Source of the DNA: Streptomyces sp. NBC_01454
GTDB lineage: Bacteria > Actinomycetota > Actinomycetes > Streptomycetales > Streptomycetaceae
Direction: 5' to 3'
Assembly: GCF_036227565.1 (NCBI RefSeq)
Contig: NZ_CP109460.1
Location: 6,138,001-6,202,000, forward strand
DNA: 64,000 nt
This document shows, piece by piece, positions 46,982 through 55,711 of the stretch (position 1 is the stretch's first letter; each line of letters opens with the position of its first letter). The translations under genes were made by a program, and so were the position numbers. A model generated the notes under the pieces. It saw nothing but the letters and a program-made list of their open reading frames with translations, was not told where the DNA came from and made no database searches.

Positions 46982-48331
46982 ATGACGGCCCGATCGCCGA
47001 AGGCGGCCTCACCGCGTGTGCCGCGCCGGCCCGCCACGGTGCGGGGGCCGCGCGGTCCCCGCACCCCGGGCGGCCCCCGGGGCCTCCTGGTCAGGGTGCA
47101 GCGGGCCTGGGACCGCCCGCTGACCGCGTACTACCTGATCCTCGGCGGCAGCCTGCTGATCACCGTTCTGGGCCTGGTGATGGTCTACTCGGCGTCCCAG
47201 ATCAAGGCGCTGCAGTCCGGCCTGGCCCCGTCGTTCTTCTTCCGCAAGCAGCTGCTCGCGGCCGTGCTCGGCGGCGGGCTGCTGCTGGCCGCCGCCCGGA
47301 TGTCGGTACGGCTGCACCGCGCGCTGGCCTATCCGCTGCTGGCCGGCTCGATGTTCCTGATGTGCCTGGTCCAGATCCCCGGCATAGGGGTCGCGGTCAA
47401 CGGCAACCAGAACTGGATCAACCTCGGCGGCCCTTTCCAGATGCAACCGAGCGAGTTCGGCAAGCTCGCGCTGGTGCTGTGGGGCGCCGACCTGCTGGCC
47501 CGCAAACAGGACAAGAAACTGCTGGCGCAGTGGAAGCATCTGCTGGTGCCGCTGATCCCGGTGGCCTTTCTGCTGCTCGGGCTGATCATGCTCGGCGGCG
47601 ACATGGGCACCGCGATCATTCTCACGGCGATCCTGTTCGGGCTGCTGTGGCTGGCCGGTGCGCCGACCCGGCTGTTCGCGGGGGTGCTGGGCGCCGCCAC
47701 ACTGATCGGGGCGCTGCTGATCAAGACCAGCGCCAACCGGATGTCCCGGCTGGCCTGCATCGGCGCGACCGATCCGGGCCCCGGTGACCAGTGCTGGCAG
47801 GCCGTGCACGGCATCTATGCGCTGGCGTCCGGCGGATTCTTCGGTTCCGGGCTCGGCGCGAGTATGGAAAAATGGGGTGAACTCCCTGAACCGCACACCG
47901 ACTTCATCTTCGCCATCACCGGGGAGGAACTGGGTCTGGCGGGGACGCTGTCGGTGCTCGCCCTCTTCGCGGCTCTAGGCTATGCGGGTATCCGCGTGGC
48001 CGGACGCACGGAGGACCCCTTCGTACGGTATGCCGCGGGAGGTGTGACCACCTGGATCACGGCTCAGGCCGTGATCAACATCGGTGCGGTGCTCGGCCTG
48101 TTGCCGATCGCCGGTGTCCCGCTCCCGCTGTTCTCCTACGGAGGCTCCGCCCTGCTGCCGACGATGTTCGCCATCGGGCTGCTGATCGCCTTCGCGCGTG
48201 ATGAGCCCGCTGCACGAGCGGCCTTGAAGGCCCGGTCGAAGCGGAAGCCGGTCTTCGGCAGAAGAGCGGCTGGGGTGAGATGGAAGACGATGAGACGGCG
48301 CGTCAAGAAGCGACCGTCCGGAGAGCGGTGA
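46982..48331 (+). CDS. ftsW: septal peptidoglycan glycosyltransferase FtsW (SEDS family)
   Basis: Membrane protein of 449 residues with about ten segments; SEDS polymerase that partners FtsI at the septum. Signature parts are VNGNQNWINLGGPFQMQPSEFGKLALVLWGADLLA, LGGDMGTAIILTAI, SGGFFGSGLGASMEKWGELPEPHTDFIFAITGEELG and PLPLFSYGGSALLPTMFAIGLLI. ATG 46982 follows GGAGGGG by 6 bases and is preferred to the GTG nine codons earlier. A basic tail of about 40 residues is cytosolic. Confidence 0.95.
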   Translation: MTARSPKAASPRVPRRPATVRGPRGPRTPGGPRGLLVRVQRAWDRPLTAYYLILGGSLLITVLGLVMVYSASQIKALQSGLAPSFFFRKQLLAAVLGGGLLLAAARMSVRLHRALAYPLLAGSMFLMCLVQIPGIGVAVNGNQNWINLGGPFQMQPSEFGKLALVLWGADLLARKQDKKLLAQWKHLLVPLIPVAFLLLGLIMLGGDMGTAIILTAILFGLLWLAGAPTRLFAGVLGAATLIGALLIKTSANRMSRLACIGATDPGPGDQCWQAVHGIYALASGGFFGSGLGASMEKWGELPEPHTDFIFAITGEELGLAGTLSVLALFAALGYAGIRVAGRTEDPFVRYAAGGVTTWITAQAVINIGAVLGLLPIAGVPLPLFSYGGSALLPTMFAIGLLIAFARDEPAARAALKARSKRKPVFGRRAAGVRWKTMRRRVKKRPSGER

Positions 48332-48337
48332 ATTTCG

Positions 48338-49429
48338 GTGCATGTCGTACTCGCCGGTGGGGGGACCGCCGGCCACATCGAGCCCGCGCTCGCCCTCGCG
48401 GACGCACTGCGGAGGCAGGACCCCACCGTGGGGATCACGGCACTCGGTACGGAGAAGGGCCTGGAGACCCGGCTCGTCCCGGAGCGCGGCTATGAGCTGG
48501 GGCTGATCCCCGCCGTACCGCTGCCGCGCAAGCCCACGCCCGAACTGATCACCGTCCCCGGGCGGCTGCGCGGCACGATCAAGGCCGCCGAGCAGATTCT
48601 GGAGCGCACCAAGGCCGACTGCGTCGTCGGCTTCGGCGGCTATGTGGCGCTGCCCGGCTATCTGGCCGCCAAGCGGCTCGGGGTGCCGATCATCGTCCAC
48701 GAGGCCAACGCCCGGCCCGGTCTGGCCAACAAGATCGGCTCGCGCTACGCCAAGTTCGTCGCCGTCAGCACCCCGGACAGCAAGCTGCGCGCGGCCCGCT
48801 ACGTCGGCATCCCGCTGCGCCGCACCATCGCCACGCTGGACCGCGCCGCGGTCCGCCCCGAGGCGCGGGCCGCCTTCGGCCTCGACCCCAACCTCCCGAC
48901 CCTGCTGGTGTCCGGCGGTTCCCAGGGTGCCCGCCGGCTCAACGAGGTCATCCAGGCCGCGGTGCCGGCCCTGCAGCGTGCCGGAATCCAGGTCCTGCAC
49001 GCGGTCGGCCCGAAGAACGAACTGCCGCGCGTGGACAACATGCCCGGGATGCCCCCCTATGTCCCGGTACCGTACGTGGACCGGATGGATCTCGCGTACG
49101 CCGCGGCCGACATGATGCTCTGCCGCGCGGGCGCGATGACCGTCGCCGAGTTGTCCGCAGTCGGGCTCCCGGCCGCCTTCGTCCCGCTGCCCATCGGCAA
49201 CGGCGAGCAGCGGCTCAACGCCCAGCCGCTGGTCAACGCCGGCGGGGGGCTGCTGGTCGACGACGCCCAGCTGACCTCGGACTGGGTGCAGAGCAGCGTG
49301 CTCCCGGTCCTGGCCGATCCGCACCGGTTGTACGAGATGTCGCGCGCGGCCTCCGAGTTCGGCCGCCGGGACGCCGACGAGCTGTTGGTCGGCATGGTGT
49401 ACGAGGCGATCGCGCAGCGCAACAAGTAG
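48338..49429 (+). CDS. murG: UDP-GlcNAc:lipid I N-acetylglucosaminyltransferase MurG
   Basis: Peripheral membrane GT-B glycosyltransferase (363 residues) converting lipid I to lipid [24 protein letters not shown] is the N-terminal G-loop, [34 protein letters not shown] follows, and [16 protein letters not shown] with [29 protein letters not shown] form the UDP-GlcNAc site. The GTG start is 6 bases after ftsW. In M. tuberculosis murC would follow; here ftsQ does. Confidence 0.96.
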   Translation: MHVVLAGGGTAGHIEPALALADALRRQDPTVGITALGTEKGLETRLVPERGYELGLIPAVPLPRKPTPELITVPGRLRGTIKAAEQILERTKADCVVGFGGYVALPGYLAAKRLGVPIIVHEANARPGLANKIGSRYAKFVAVSTPDSKLRAARYVGIPLRRTIATLDRAAVRPEARAAFGLDPNLPTLLVSGGSQGARRLNEVIQAAVPALQRAGIQVLHAVGPKNELPRVDNMPGMPPYVPVPYVDRMDLAYAAADMMLCRAGAMTVAELSAVGLPAAFVPLPIGNGEQRLNAQPLVNAGGGLLVDDAQLTSDWVQSSVLPVLADPHRLYEMSRAASEFGRRDADELLVGMVYEAIAQRNK

Positions 49430-49452
49430 CGCACGAGAGAAGGCAGGGGAGC

Positions 49453-50268
49453 GTGGCCGGACCGACAACCGCCCGGCGCGGCGAGCAGAAGTCATCGTCC
49501 GGCCCGCCCTCCGCCGCGGCGCCCCCGCGGCGAAGATTCCGGTGGGTGCGCCTTCCCGTCCGCGCGCCGGGCCGCCGCAGTCTGATCATCACCCTGGTCG
49601 GTGCGGCGCTGCTCGGCGCGTTCGGCGTCTGGGTGCTCTACGCCTCGAACTGGCTGCGGGTGGAACGCGTCAAGGCCACCGGCACCGAGGTGCTGACGCC
49701 GGGCGAGGTCATCGCCGCGGCGCATGCCCCGATGAACGCCCCGCTGGCCTCCGTGGACACCGAGGCGCTGGCCCGCCGGCTGCGCGCCCGGCTGCCGCGG
49801 ATCAAGACCGCCGACGTCGAGCGCTCCTGGCCGAACACAATCGGTCTGAAAGTGACCGAAAGGAAGCCGGAACTGCTGATGCGGTCGGGCGGAAAGTTTG
49901 CCGAAGTGGACGCCGAGGGGGTTCGGTTCGCCACCGTGACGGCGGCCCCCCAGGGTGTCCCGCTTCTGGAAATGACCGCATCCGACTCTCCGAGTCTGCA
50001 TCAGTTCGGAATCGACCGGCTGCGACGCGCCGCCGTCGAGGTCGCCGGGGATCTGCCCATGGCGCTGCGCAAGGACCTGCGGAAGGTCCGGGTACGGTCC
50101 TACGACGCCGTCACCCTCGAACTGTCGGACGGCCGCACCGTCGCCTGGGGTAGCAGCGAACAGGGCGCCGAAAAGGCAAAGGTGCTGGCCGCGCTGGTGA
50201 AAGCGGCGCGTGACGCGCGCCACTTCGATGTGTCGGTGCCCAGCGCCCCTGCCGTATCCGGGAGTTGA
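49453..50268 (+). CDS. ftsQ: cell division protein FtsQ
   Basis: Bitopic divisome protein of 271 residues: basic cytosolic N-terminus (1-40), one membrane segment (about 44-62, LIITLVGAALLGAFGVWVLYA), a POTRA domain (WLRVERVKATGTEVLTPGEV... LPRIKTADVERSWPNTIGLKVTERKPELLM) and an FtsQ/DivIB beta domain. The GTG start follows CAGGGGAGC. It is the last gene before the separately promoted ftsZ. Confidence 0.94.
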   Translation: MAGPTTARRGEQKSSSGPPSAAAPPRRRFRWVRLPVRAPGRRSLIITLVGAALLGAFGVWVLYASNWLRVERVKATGTEVLTPGEVIAAAHAPMNAPLASVDTEALARRLRARLPRIKTADVERSWPNTIGLKVTERKPELLMRSGGKFAEVDAEGVRFATVTAAPQGVPLLEMTASDSPSLHQFGIDRLRRAAVEVAGDLPMALRKDLRKVRVRSYDAVTLELSDGRTVAWGSSEQGAEKAKVLAALVKAARDARHFDVSVPSAPAVSGS

Positions 50269-50358
50269 CGTGCGTAGCTGCAGGCCAGCACCCTGGATGG
50301 CTACGACTATGGGTGATCACATAGGGTGAAAAGAAAAACGGGAGGTTCGGCGTGTTCG

Positions 50359-50388
50359 TTGAACGTGCGCGCCTTGTCGACTTAGTGT
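50359..50388 (+). promoter_or_regulatory. candidate ftsZ promoter
   Basis: TTGAAC and TAGTGT with an 18-base spacer, in the 282-bp ftsQ-ftsZ gap. Streptomyces ftsZ is known to have several promoters in this gap, one needed for sporulation septation. Which one this corresponds to cannot be told from sequence alone. Confidence 0.5.
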
Positions 50389-50432
50389 CTCGTTCCAAAG
50401 GGACTATGGAACCAAGGAACACAGGCACAGGT

Positions 50433-50457
50433 AACCCTAAACTTCAACGTTAGGGTT
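50433..50457. promoter_or_regulatory. inverted repeat upstream of ftsZ
   Basis: AACCCTAA (50433-50440) and TTAGGGTT (50450-50457) with 9 bases between, about 95 bases before the ftsZ start and downstream of the candidate promoter. It could be a regulator site or an mRNA leader stem. A weaker GTTCC/GGAAC pair lies just upstream near 50392-50411. Confidence 0.6.
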
Positions 50458-50550
50458 CGGGTCGGCAATACGAACCGTCCCATCGGCATCAGTCGGCGTC
50501 CACACGCACGTGCGGCGACGACACGTAACTCGAGGCGAGAGGCCTTCGAC

Positions 50551-51777
50551 GTGGCAGCACCGCAGAACTACCTCGCAGTCATCAAGGTCGTCGGCATCGG
50601 CGGCGGTGGCGTGAACGCCATCAACCGGATGATCGAGGTCGGGCTCAAGGGCGTCGAGTTCATCGCGATCAACACCGATGCGCAGGCGCTGCTGATGAGC
50701 GACGCCGACGTCAAGCTCGACGTCGGCCGCGAAATGACGCGCGGACTCGGCGCCGGCGCCAACCCGGATGTGGGTCGCAAGGCATCCGAGGACCACCGCG
50801 AGGAGATCGAGGAGGTCCTCAAGGGGGCCGACATGGTCTTCGTGACCGCGGGAGAGGGCGGCGGCACCGGCACCGGCGGCGCACCCGTCGTCGCCAACAT
50901 CGCGCGCTCGCTGGGCGCCCTGACGATCGGTGTGGTCACCCGGCCGTTCACCTTCGAGGGCCGCCGTCGCGCCAACCAGGCCGAGGACGGCATCGCCCAG
51001 CTGCGCGAAGAGGTCGACACCCTCATCGTGATCCCCAATGACCGGCTGCTGTCCATCTCGGACCGTCAGGTGAGCGTGCTCGACGCGTTCAAGTCCGCGG
51101 ACCAGGTGCTGCTGTCGGGTGTACAGGGCATCACCGATCTGATCACCACCCCGGGCCTGATCAACCTCGACTTCGCCGACGTCAAGTCCGTGATGTCGGA
51201 GGCCGGGTCCGCCCTCATGGGCATCGGCTCGGCGCGCGGCGACGACCGTGCGGTGGCCGCCGCGGAGATGGCGATCTCCTCGCCGCTGCTGGAGGCGTCC
51301 ATCGACGGCGCCCGCGGTGTGCTGCTGTCCATCTCGGGCGGCTCCGACCTCGGTCTCTTCGAGATCAACGAGGCCGCCCAGCTGGTCAGCGAGGCCGCAC
51401 ACCCGGAAGCCAACATCATCTTCGGCGCGGTCATCGACGACGCGCTGGGCGACGAGGTCCGGGTCACGGTCATCGCCGCGGGCTTCGACGGCGGCCAGCC
51501 GCCGGCCCGCCGCGACGCGTCCACCGCGTCCGGCGCGAAGCGCGAGGAGTCGGCCCCGGCCCCGAGCCGCCCGGCCACTCCGCCCGAGCCGCGTTCGTCG
51601 TCGTTCGGCGGACTGGGTTCGGTGCCCGTGCGTGACGAGGAGCCGGCCCCGGCCGAGTCCTCCTCCTCGCTGGGCGAGATCCCCTCGCCCCCGGCGAGCA
51701 CCCCGCAGGTTCCCCCGGCCCGTCCGTACTCGGACTCCGCGGCCGAGGAACTGGACGTCCCCGACTTCCTGAAGTGA
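50551..51777 (+). CDS. ftsZ: cell division protein FtsZ
   Basis: Tubulin-like GTPase (408 residues) forming the Z ring for vegetative cross-walls and sporulation septa. GTP-binding segments are [16 protein letters not shown], the tubulin signature [22 protein letters not shown] and [15 protein letters not shown]; the T7 synergy loop reads [12 protein letters not shown] Ser/Pro/Glu-rich linker (about 320-398) leads to the C-terminal peptide ELDVPDFLK that binds partners such as SepF. GTG start ([15 protein letters not shown]); AGGCGAGAGG precedes it. Confidence 0.98.
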   Translation: MAAPQNYLAVIKVVGIGGGGVNAINRMIEVGLKGVEFIAINTDAQALLMSDADVKLDVGREMTRGLGAGANPDVGRKASEDHREEIEEVLKGADMVFVTAGEGGGTGTGGAPVVANIARSLGALTIGVVTRPFTFEGRRRANQAEDGIAQLREEVDTLIVIPNDRLLSISDRQVSVLDAFKSADQVLLSGVQGITDLITTPGLINLDFADVKSVMSEAGSALMGIGSARGDDRAVAAAEMAISSPLLEASIDGARGVLLSISGGSDLGLFEINEAAQLVSEAAHPEANIIFGAVIDDALGDEVRVTVIAAGFDGGQPPARRDASTASGAKREESAPAPSRPATPPEPRSSSFGGLGSVPVRDEEPAPAESSSSLGEIPSPPASTPQVPPARPYSDSAAEELDVPDFLK

Positions 51778-51791
51778 CGTAAAGCAGCGAA

Positions 51792-52568
51792 GTGATAGGA
51801 CAACAGCACCACGAGAGCGGCGCGCATTTCGCCTTCACCGACAGGTGGGGCGGGGTGAGCGCCGCTCCGTACGAGCAGCTCAACCTGGGCGGCGCGGTCG
51901 GCGACGACCCGCGGGCCGTACGCACCAACCGTGCGCGGGCCGCCGCGGAACTCGGCCTCGACCCGGCCGCGGTGGTCTGGATGAACCAGGTCCACGGCCG
52001 GGACGTCGCCGTGGTCGACGGGCCGTGGCAGGACCAGGACATCCCGGCGGTGGACGCGGTGGTGACGAATCGGCGGGGGCTCGCGCTCGCCGTGCTGACG
52101 GCCGACTGCACCCCGGTCCTGCTCGCCGACCCGGTCGCCGGGGTGGCGGGGGCCGCGCACGCCGGCCGGCCCGGGCTGGTCGCCGGGGTCGTCCCGGCGG
52201 TCGTCGGGGCGATGGTCCGGCAGGGCGCGGAGCCCGCACGGATCCTCGCGCACACCGGGCCGGCGATCTGCGGGCGGTGTTACGAGGTGCCCGAGGCGAT
52301 GCGCGAGGATGTCGCCGCCGTGGTGCCCGAGGCCCGGGCGACCACCGACTGGGGCACTCCCGCGGTGGACGTCACCGCAGGTGTGCGGGCTCAACTCGCC
52401 GCGGTCGGCGTGCCATTGCGTGAGGATTCCCACATCTGCACCCGCGAATCCGCGGACCATTTTTCTTACCGGCGCGACCGTACGACGGGGCGGCTCGCGA
52501 GCTACGTATGGCTCGGGGCACCCCCGGCCCGGGGCGGGGAGGGGCCGAGCCGTGACGGACGACCGTAG
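51792..52568 (+). CDS. pgeF: peptidoglycan editing factor / purine nucleoside phosphorylase family (PgeF, YlmD)
   Basis: Multicopper-laccase-domain protein of 258 residues. Metal-binding motifs are VVWMNQVHGRDV, VLTADCTPVLLADPVAGVAGAAHAGRPGLVAGVV and GPAICGRCYEVPEAM. The family is linked both to purine nucleoside cleavage and to clearing miscoupled muropeptides. Gene position after ftsZ is conserved in actinobacteria. GTG 51792 starts 14 bases after ftsZ; the end overlaps yggS by 17 bases. Confidence 0.9.
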   Translation: MIGQQHHESGAHFAFTDRWGGVSAAPYEQLNLGGAVGDDPRAVRTNRARAAAELGLDPAAVVWMNQVHGRDVAVVDGPWQDQDIPAVDAVVTNRRGLALAVLTADCTPVLLADPVAGVAGAAHAGRPGLVAGVVPAVVGAMVRQGAEPARILAHTGPAICGRCYEVPEAMREDVAAVVPEARATTDWGTPAVDVTAGVRAQLAAVGVPLREDSHICTRESADHFSYRRDRTTGRLASYVWLGAPPARGGEGPSRDGRP

Positions 52569-53274
52569 AACGCAGCTGGCGCAGAACCTGGCTCAGGTGG
52601 AGGAACGTATCTCCGCCGCCTGCGCCACGGCCGGCCGGCCGCGTGAGGAGGTGACCCTGATCGTGGTCACCAAGACCTACCCCGCGAGCGATGTACGGCT
52701 GCTCGCGGAACTGGGGGTGCGGCAGGTCGCGGAGAACCGCGACCAGGAGGCCGCTCCCAAGGCTGCCGAATGCGGTGATTTGTCCCTTACTTGGCACTTC
52801 GTTGGTCAATTGCAGACGAACAAGGTGCGGTCCGTGGCCGGATATGCCGGAGTTGTTCAGTCGGTCGACCGGGCCAGGCTCGTCACCACGCTCTCCAGGG
52901 AGGCGGTGCGCGCCGAGCGCGAGCTGGGCTGTCTGATCCAGGTGGCGCTCGACGCGGAGTCGGGGGAGCGGGGGGAACGGGGCGGAGTGGCGCCGGACGG
53001 GGTCGAGGCACTTGCCGAGACGATCGCCGGGGCCCAAGGGCTGCGTCTGGACGGTGTGATGACCGTCGCACCGCTGGCCGGGCCCTACGCCGGGCGCGAA
53101 CTCGCCGCTTTCCAGCGCCTCATGGAAATCTCATCCGACCTGCGCGCGCTGCATCCTGCTGCCAACATGGTGTCAGCAGGCATGAGCGCGGACCTCGAAG
53201 ATGCCGTGGCAGCCGGGGCGACACATGTGCGCGTCGGCACTGCGGTACTCGGAGTCCGACCACGGCTCCGGTAA
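52552..53274 (+). CDS. YggS family PLP homeostasis protein (YlmE)
   Basis: Pyridoxal 5'-phosphate-binding single-domain barrel (240 residues) that buffers PLP and amino-acid pools. The PLP Lys is in VTKTYPASDVRLLAELGVRQVAENRDQEA; WHFVGQLQTNK, VQSVDRARLV and MSAGMSADLEDAVAAGATHVRVGTAVLG are characteristic. GTG 52552 follows GGGGAGGGG and gives VTDDRRTQLAQNLAQVEERI; the longer reading is the other frame of pgeF. Confidence 0.93.
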   Translation: MTDDRRTQLAQNLAQVEERISAACATAGRPREEVTLIVVTKTYPASDVRLLAELGVRQVAENRDQEAAPKAAECGDLSLTWHFVGQLQTNKVRSVAGYAGVVQSVDRARLVTTLSREAVRAERELGCLIQVALDAESGERGERGGVAPDGVEALAETIAGAQGLRLDGVMTVAPLAGPYAGRELAAFQRLMEISSDLRALHPAANMVSAGMSADLEDAVAAGATHVRVGTAVLGVRPRLR

Positions 53275-53396
53275 CGTCGCCAAGCAAGTCGGACCACAGC
53301 ACAAAATATGGTCATTCCCGCACAAGCGGGTAGGCCGCGTGGATCCAAGGCCCCTGCTGACGGAGCCGATCCACCACAGAGCGGAGGACGCAGAGA

Positions 53397-54017
53397 ATGG
53401 CCGGCGCGATGCGCAAGATGGCGGTCTACCTCGGCCTCGTGGAGGACGATGGGTACGACGGCCGGGGGTTCGACCCCGACGACGAGTTCGAGCCCGAGCT
53501 TGACCCGGAACCCGATCGGGGGCGGCGTCAACAGCACCAGGCTCAGCCCGAAATCCCCCCGGAAAGGGAGGAACCCGTCCGTGCTGTGACACCTCCGGCG
53601 CAACGCGAACCGGCCCCGCTCACCGTGGAAAGCGGACGACCCGCGCGAATCGCCCCCGTGTCATCCATCACACCCGAACGTCCAAATCTGGAGAAGAACG
53701 CACCGGTGATCATGCCCAAGGTTGTGTCCGAGCGGGAGCCCTACCGCATCACCACACTCCACCCCCGGACCTACAACGAAGCCCGTACCATCGGGGAACA
53801 CTTCCGCGAGGGCACTCCGGTGATCATGAATCTGACGGAGATGGATGACACCGATGCGAAGCGACTTGTCGACTTTGCGGCCGGTTTGGTGTTTGGTCTT
53901 CACGGCAGTATCGAGCGGGTGACGCAGAAGGTGTTCCTGTTGTCTCCTGCTAACGTCGATGTCACGGCGGAGGACAAGGCCCGTATCGCAGAGGGCGGGT
54001 TCTTCAACCAGAGCTGA
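53397..54017 (+). CDS. sepF: cell division protein SepF
   Basis: FtsZ-membrane linker (206 residues). An N-terminal amphipathic helix ([17 protein letters not shown]) for membrane binding, a disordered acidic/Pro-rich linker (20-110) and the C-terminal SepF domain ([71 protein letters not shown]) that polymerises and binds the FtsZ tail. It is the actinobacterial substitute for FtsA, which this cluster lacks. ATG start after GGAGGACGCAGAG. The 122-bp gap before it may hold a promoter. Confidence 0.96.
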   Translation: MAGAMRKMAVYLGLVEDDGYDGRGFDPDDEFEPELDPEPDRGRRQQHQAQPEIPPEREEPVRAVTPPAQREPAPLTVESGRPARIAPVSSITPERPNLEKNAPVIMPKVVSEREPYRITTLHPRTYNEARTIGEHFREGTPVIMNLTEMDDTDAKRLVDFAAGLVFGLHGSIERVTQKVFLLSPANVDVTAEDKARIAEGGFFNQS

Positions 54018-54083
54018 GACGCAACACCGGGCACACCAGGGCCGTAAGGTCCGCACAGGAGCAAGGGGAGAGGGACGCGCGAG

Positions 54084-54377
54084 ATGAGTGTCGCTGGTCA
54101 GGTGATCTATATCGCGCTGTACTGCTTCTTGATCGTGCTGATCTTCCGGCTGGTGATGGACTATGTGTTCCAATTCGCCCGTTCATGGCAACCCGGCAAG
54201 GCGATGGTGGTCATTCTTGAGGCCGCCTACACTGTCACTGATCCGCCACTCAAGCTTCTGCGGCGGGTAATTCCGCCGCTGCGTCTCGGGGGCGTGGCGC
54301 TCGACCTGTCCTTCTTCGTATTGATGATCATCGTGTACATCCTGATCACCGTCGTGAGGTCGGTGTTGTTGGTGTGA
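54084..54377 (+). CDS. ylmG: YggT/YlmG family membrane protein
   Basis: Small membrane protein (97 residues) with two hydrophobic segments, VIYIALYCFLIVLIFRLVMDYVF and LSFFVLMIIVYILITVVRSVLL, around the family motif EAAYTVTDPPLKLLRRVIPPLRLGG. It probably helps place division or envelope machinery, as inferred from its constant position between sepF and divIVA. The ATG follows GGGGAGAGGG. Confidence 0.93.
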   Translation: MSVAGQVIYIALYCFLIVLIFRLVMDYVFQFARSWQPGKAMVVILEAAYTVTDPPLKLLRRVIPPLRLGGVALDLSFFVLMIIVYILITVVRSVLLV

Positions 54378-54426
54378 ACGATACGGTCTTGCCGATTGCC
54401 GACGACTACGTTGAGGTGAAGTAGAG

Positions 54427-55539
54427 ATGCCGTTGACCCCCGAGGACGTGCGGAACAAGCAGTTCACGACCGTCCGCCTCCGAGAAGGCTATGACGAGGA
54501 CGAGGTCGATGCCTTCCTCGATGAGGTCGAAGCCGAACTGACCCGGCTCCTGCGGGAGAACGAGGACCTTCGCGCCAAGCTTGCGGCCGCCACCCGCGCC
54601 GCCGCGCAGAACCAGCAGCAGCAGGGTCTGCGCAAGGGACCGGACCAGCAGCAGCAGGAGCAGCAGCAGAGGCCCGGGGCCCCTGTGCCCGCCGCCATAT
54701 CCGGTCCGCAGCCGGTGCCGCCGCAGCAGCAGCAGGGGATGGGTGGACCTCCCCAACTGCCCGGTGGAGCACCCCAGCTGCCTCCTGGTCCCGGTGGCCA
54801 CGGCCCGCAGGGCCCGCACGGCCCCGGTCCGATGGGTCCCGGCGGTCCCATGGGCGGCCCGATGGGCGGTCCCGGCGGACCCCAGCTGCCCGGCCCCGGC
54901 CAGCAGGGCGGCCCGGGCGGTGACAGCGCGGCGCGCGTGCTGTCGCTGGCACAGCAGACCGCCGACCAGGCGATCGCGGAGGCCCGTTCCGAGGCCAACA
55001 AGATCGTCGGCGAGGCGCGCAGCCGTGCCGAGGGCCTGGAGCGGGACGCCCGCGCCAAGGCCGATGCGCTGGAGCGGGACGCGCAGGAGAAGCACCGCGT
55101 GGCGATGGGCTCGCTGGAGTCGGCCCGCGCGACGCTGGAGCGCAAGGTCGAGGACCTGCGTGGCTTCGAGCGCGAGTACCGCACGCGGCTGAAGTCGTAC
55201 CTGGAGAGCCAGCTGCGTCAGCTGGAGAACCAGTCCGATGACTCGCTGGCCCCGCCGCGGACCCCGGCGACCGCTTCGCTGCCGCCGTCGCCCTCGATGG
55301 CGTCGGCCGGTGCGGGTGCCATGGGCGGCAACCACACCATGGGCGGCGGTCAGCCCATGGGTGGCGGCAACCACTCCATGGCCGGTCAGCCCAGCGGCGG
55401 TCCGTCCTACGGCGGTCAGCAGCAGATGTCGCCGGCGATGACCCAGCCGATGGCTCCGGTGCGTCCGCAGAGCCCCCAGCCGATGCAGCAGACGCCGTCG
55501 CCGATGCGCGGCTTCCTCATCGACGAGGACGACAACTGA
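54427..55539 (+). CDS. divIVA: polar growth determinant DivIVA
   Basis: Coiled-coil protein (370 residues) that marks hyphal tips and recruits wall synthesis. The conserved N-terminal lipid-binding segment and first coil ([20 protein letters not shown] to about residue 60) is followed by a large Gln/Pro/Gly/Met-rich insert (about 60-160), a second coiled coil (about 165-265, [24 protein letters not shown]) and a Gln/Met/Gly/Pro-rich tail ending [10 protein letters not shown]. The insert is typical of Streptomyces. ATG start after GAGGTGAAGTAG; a strong terminator follows. Confidence 0.96.
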   Translation: MPLTPEDVRNKQFTTVRLREGYDEDEVDAFLDEVEAELTRLLRENEDLRAKLAAATRAAAQNQQQQGLRKGPDQQQQEQQQRPGAPVPAAISGPQPVPPQQQQGMGGPPQLPGGAPQLPPGPGGHGPQGPHGPGPMGPGGPMGGPMGGPGGPQLPGPGQQGGPGGDSAARVLSLAQQTADQAIAEARSEANKIVGEARSRAEGLERDARAKADALERDAQEKHRVAMGSLESARATLERKVEDLRGFEREYRTRLKSYLESQLRQLENQSDDSLAPPRTPATASLPPSPSMASAGAGAMGGNHTMGGGQPMGGGNHSMAGQPSGGPSYGGQQQMSPAMTQPMAPVRPQSPQPMQQTPSPMRGFLIDEDDN

Positions 55540-55569
55540 CGTCCGCGTAGCGCGCACAGTCGGCAATCA

Positions 55570-55616
55570 GGGCCGGGCCCCGAAGGAAGAACATTCCTTC
55601 GGGGCCCGGCCCTTTT
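55570..55616 (+). terminator. intrinsic terminator after divIVA
   Basis: Perfect 19-bp stem (55570-55588 with 55594-55612), 5-base loop, followed by TTTT. It closes the whole dcw cluster and is the clearest terminator in the window. Confidence 0.97.
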
Positions 55617-55657
55617 GTGTGGACTTGTGCCGTGCGACCGGGTGCGTGCGGGGACGG

Positions 55658-55693
55658 CGAAGCCCCCCGGCGCGGACGCACCGGGGGGCTTCG
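55658..55693 (-). terminator. terminator after ileS
   Basis: Perfect 13-bp stem (55658-55670 with 55681-55693) and a 10-base loop, lying just past the ileS stop on the minus strand and facing the divIVA terminator. Confidence 0.85.
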
Positions 55694-55711
55694 TTCGGGC
55701 GGTGCCCGGGG

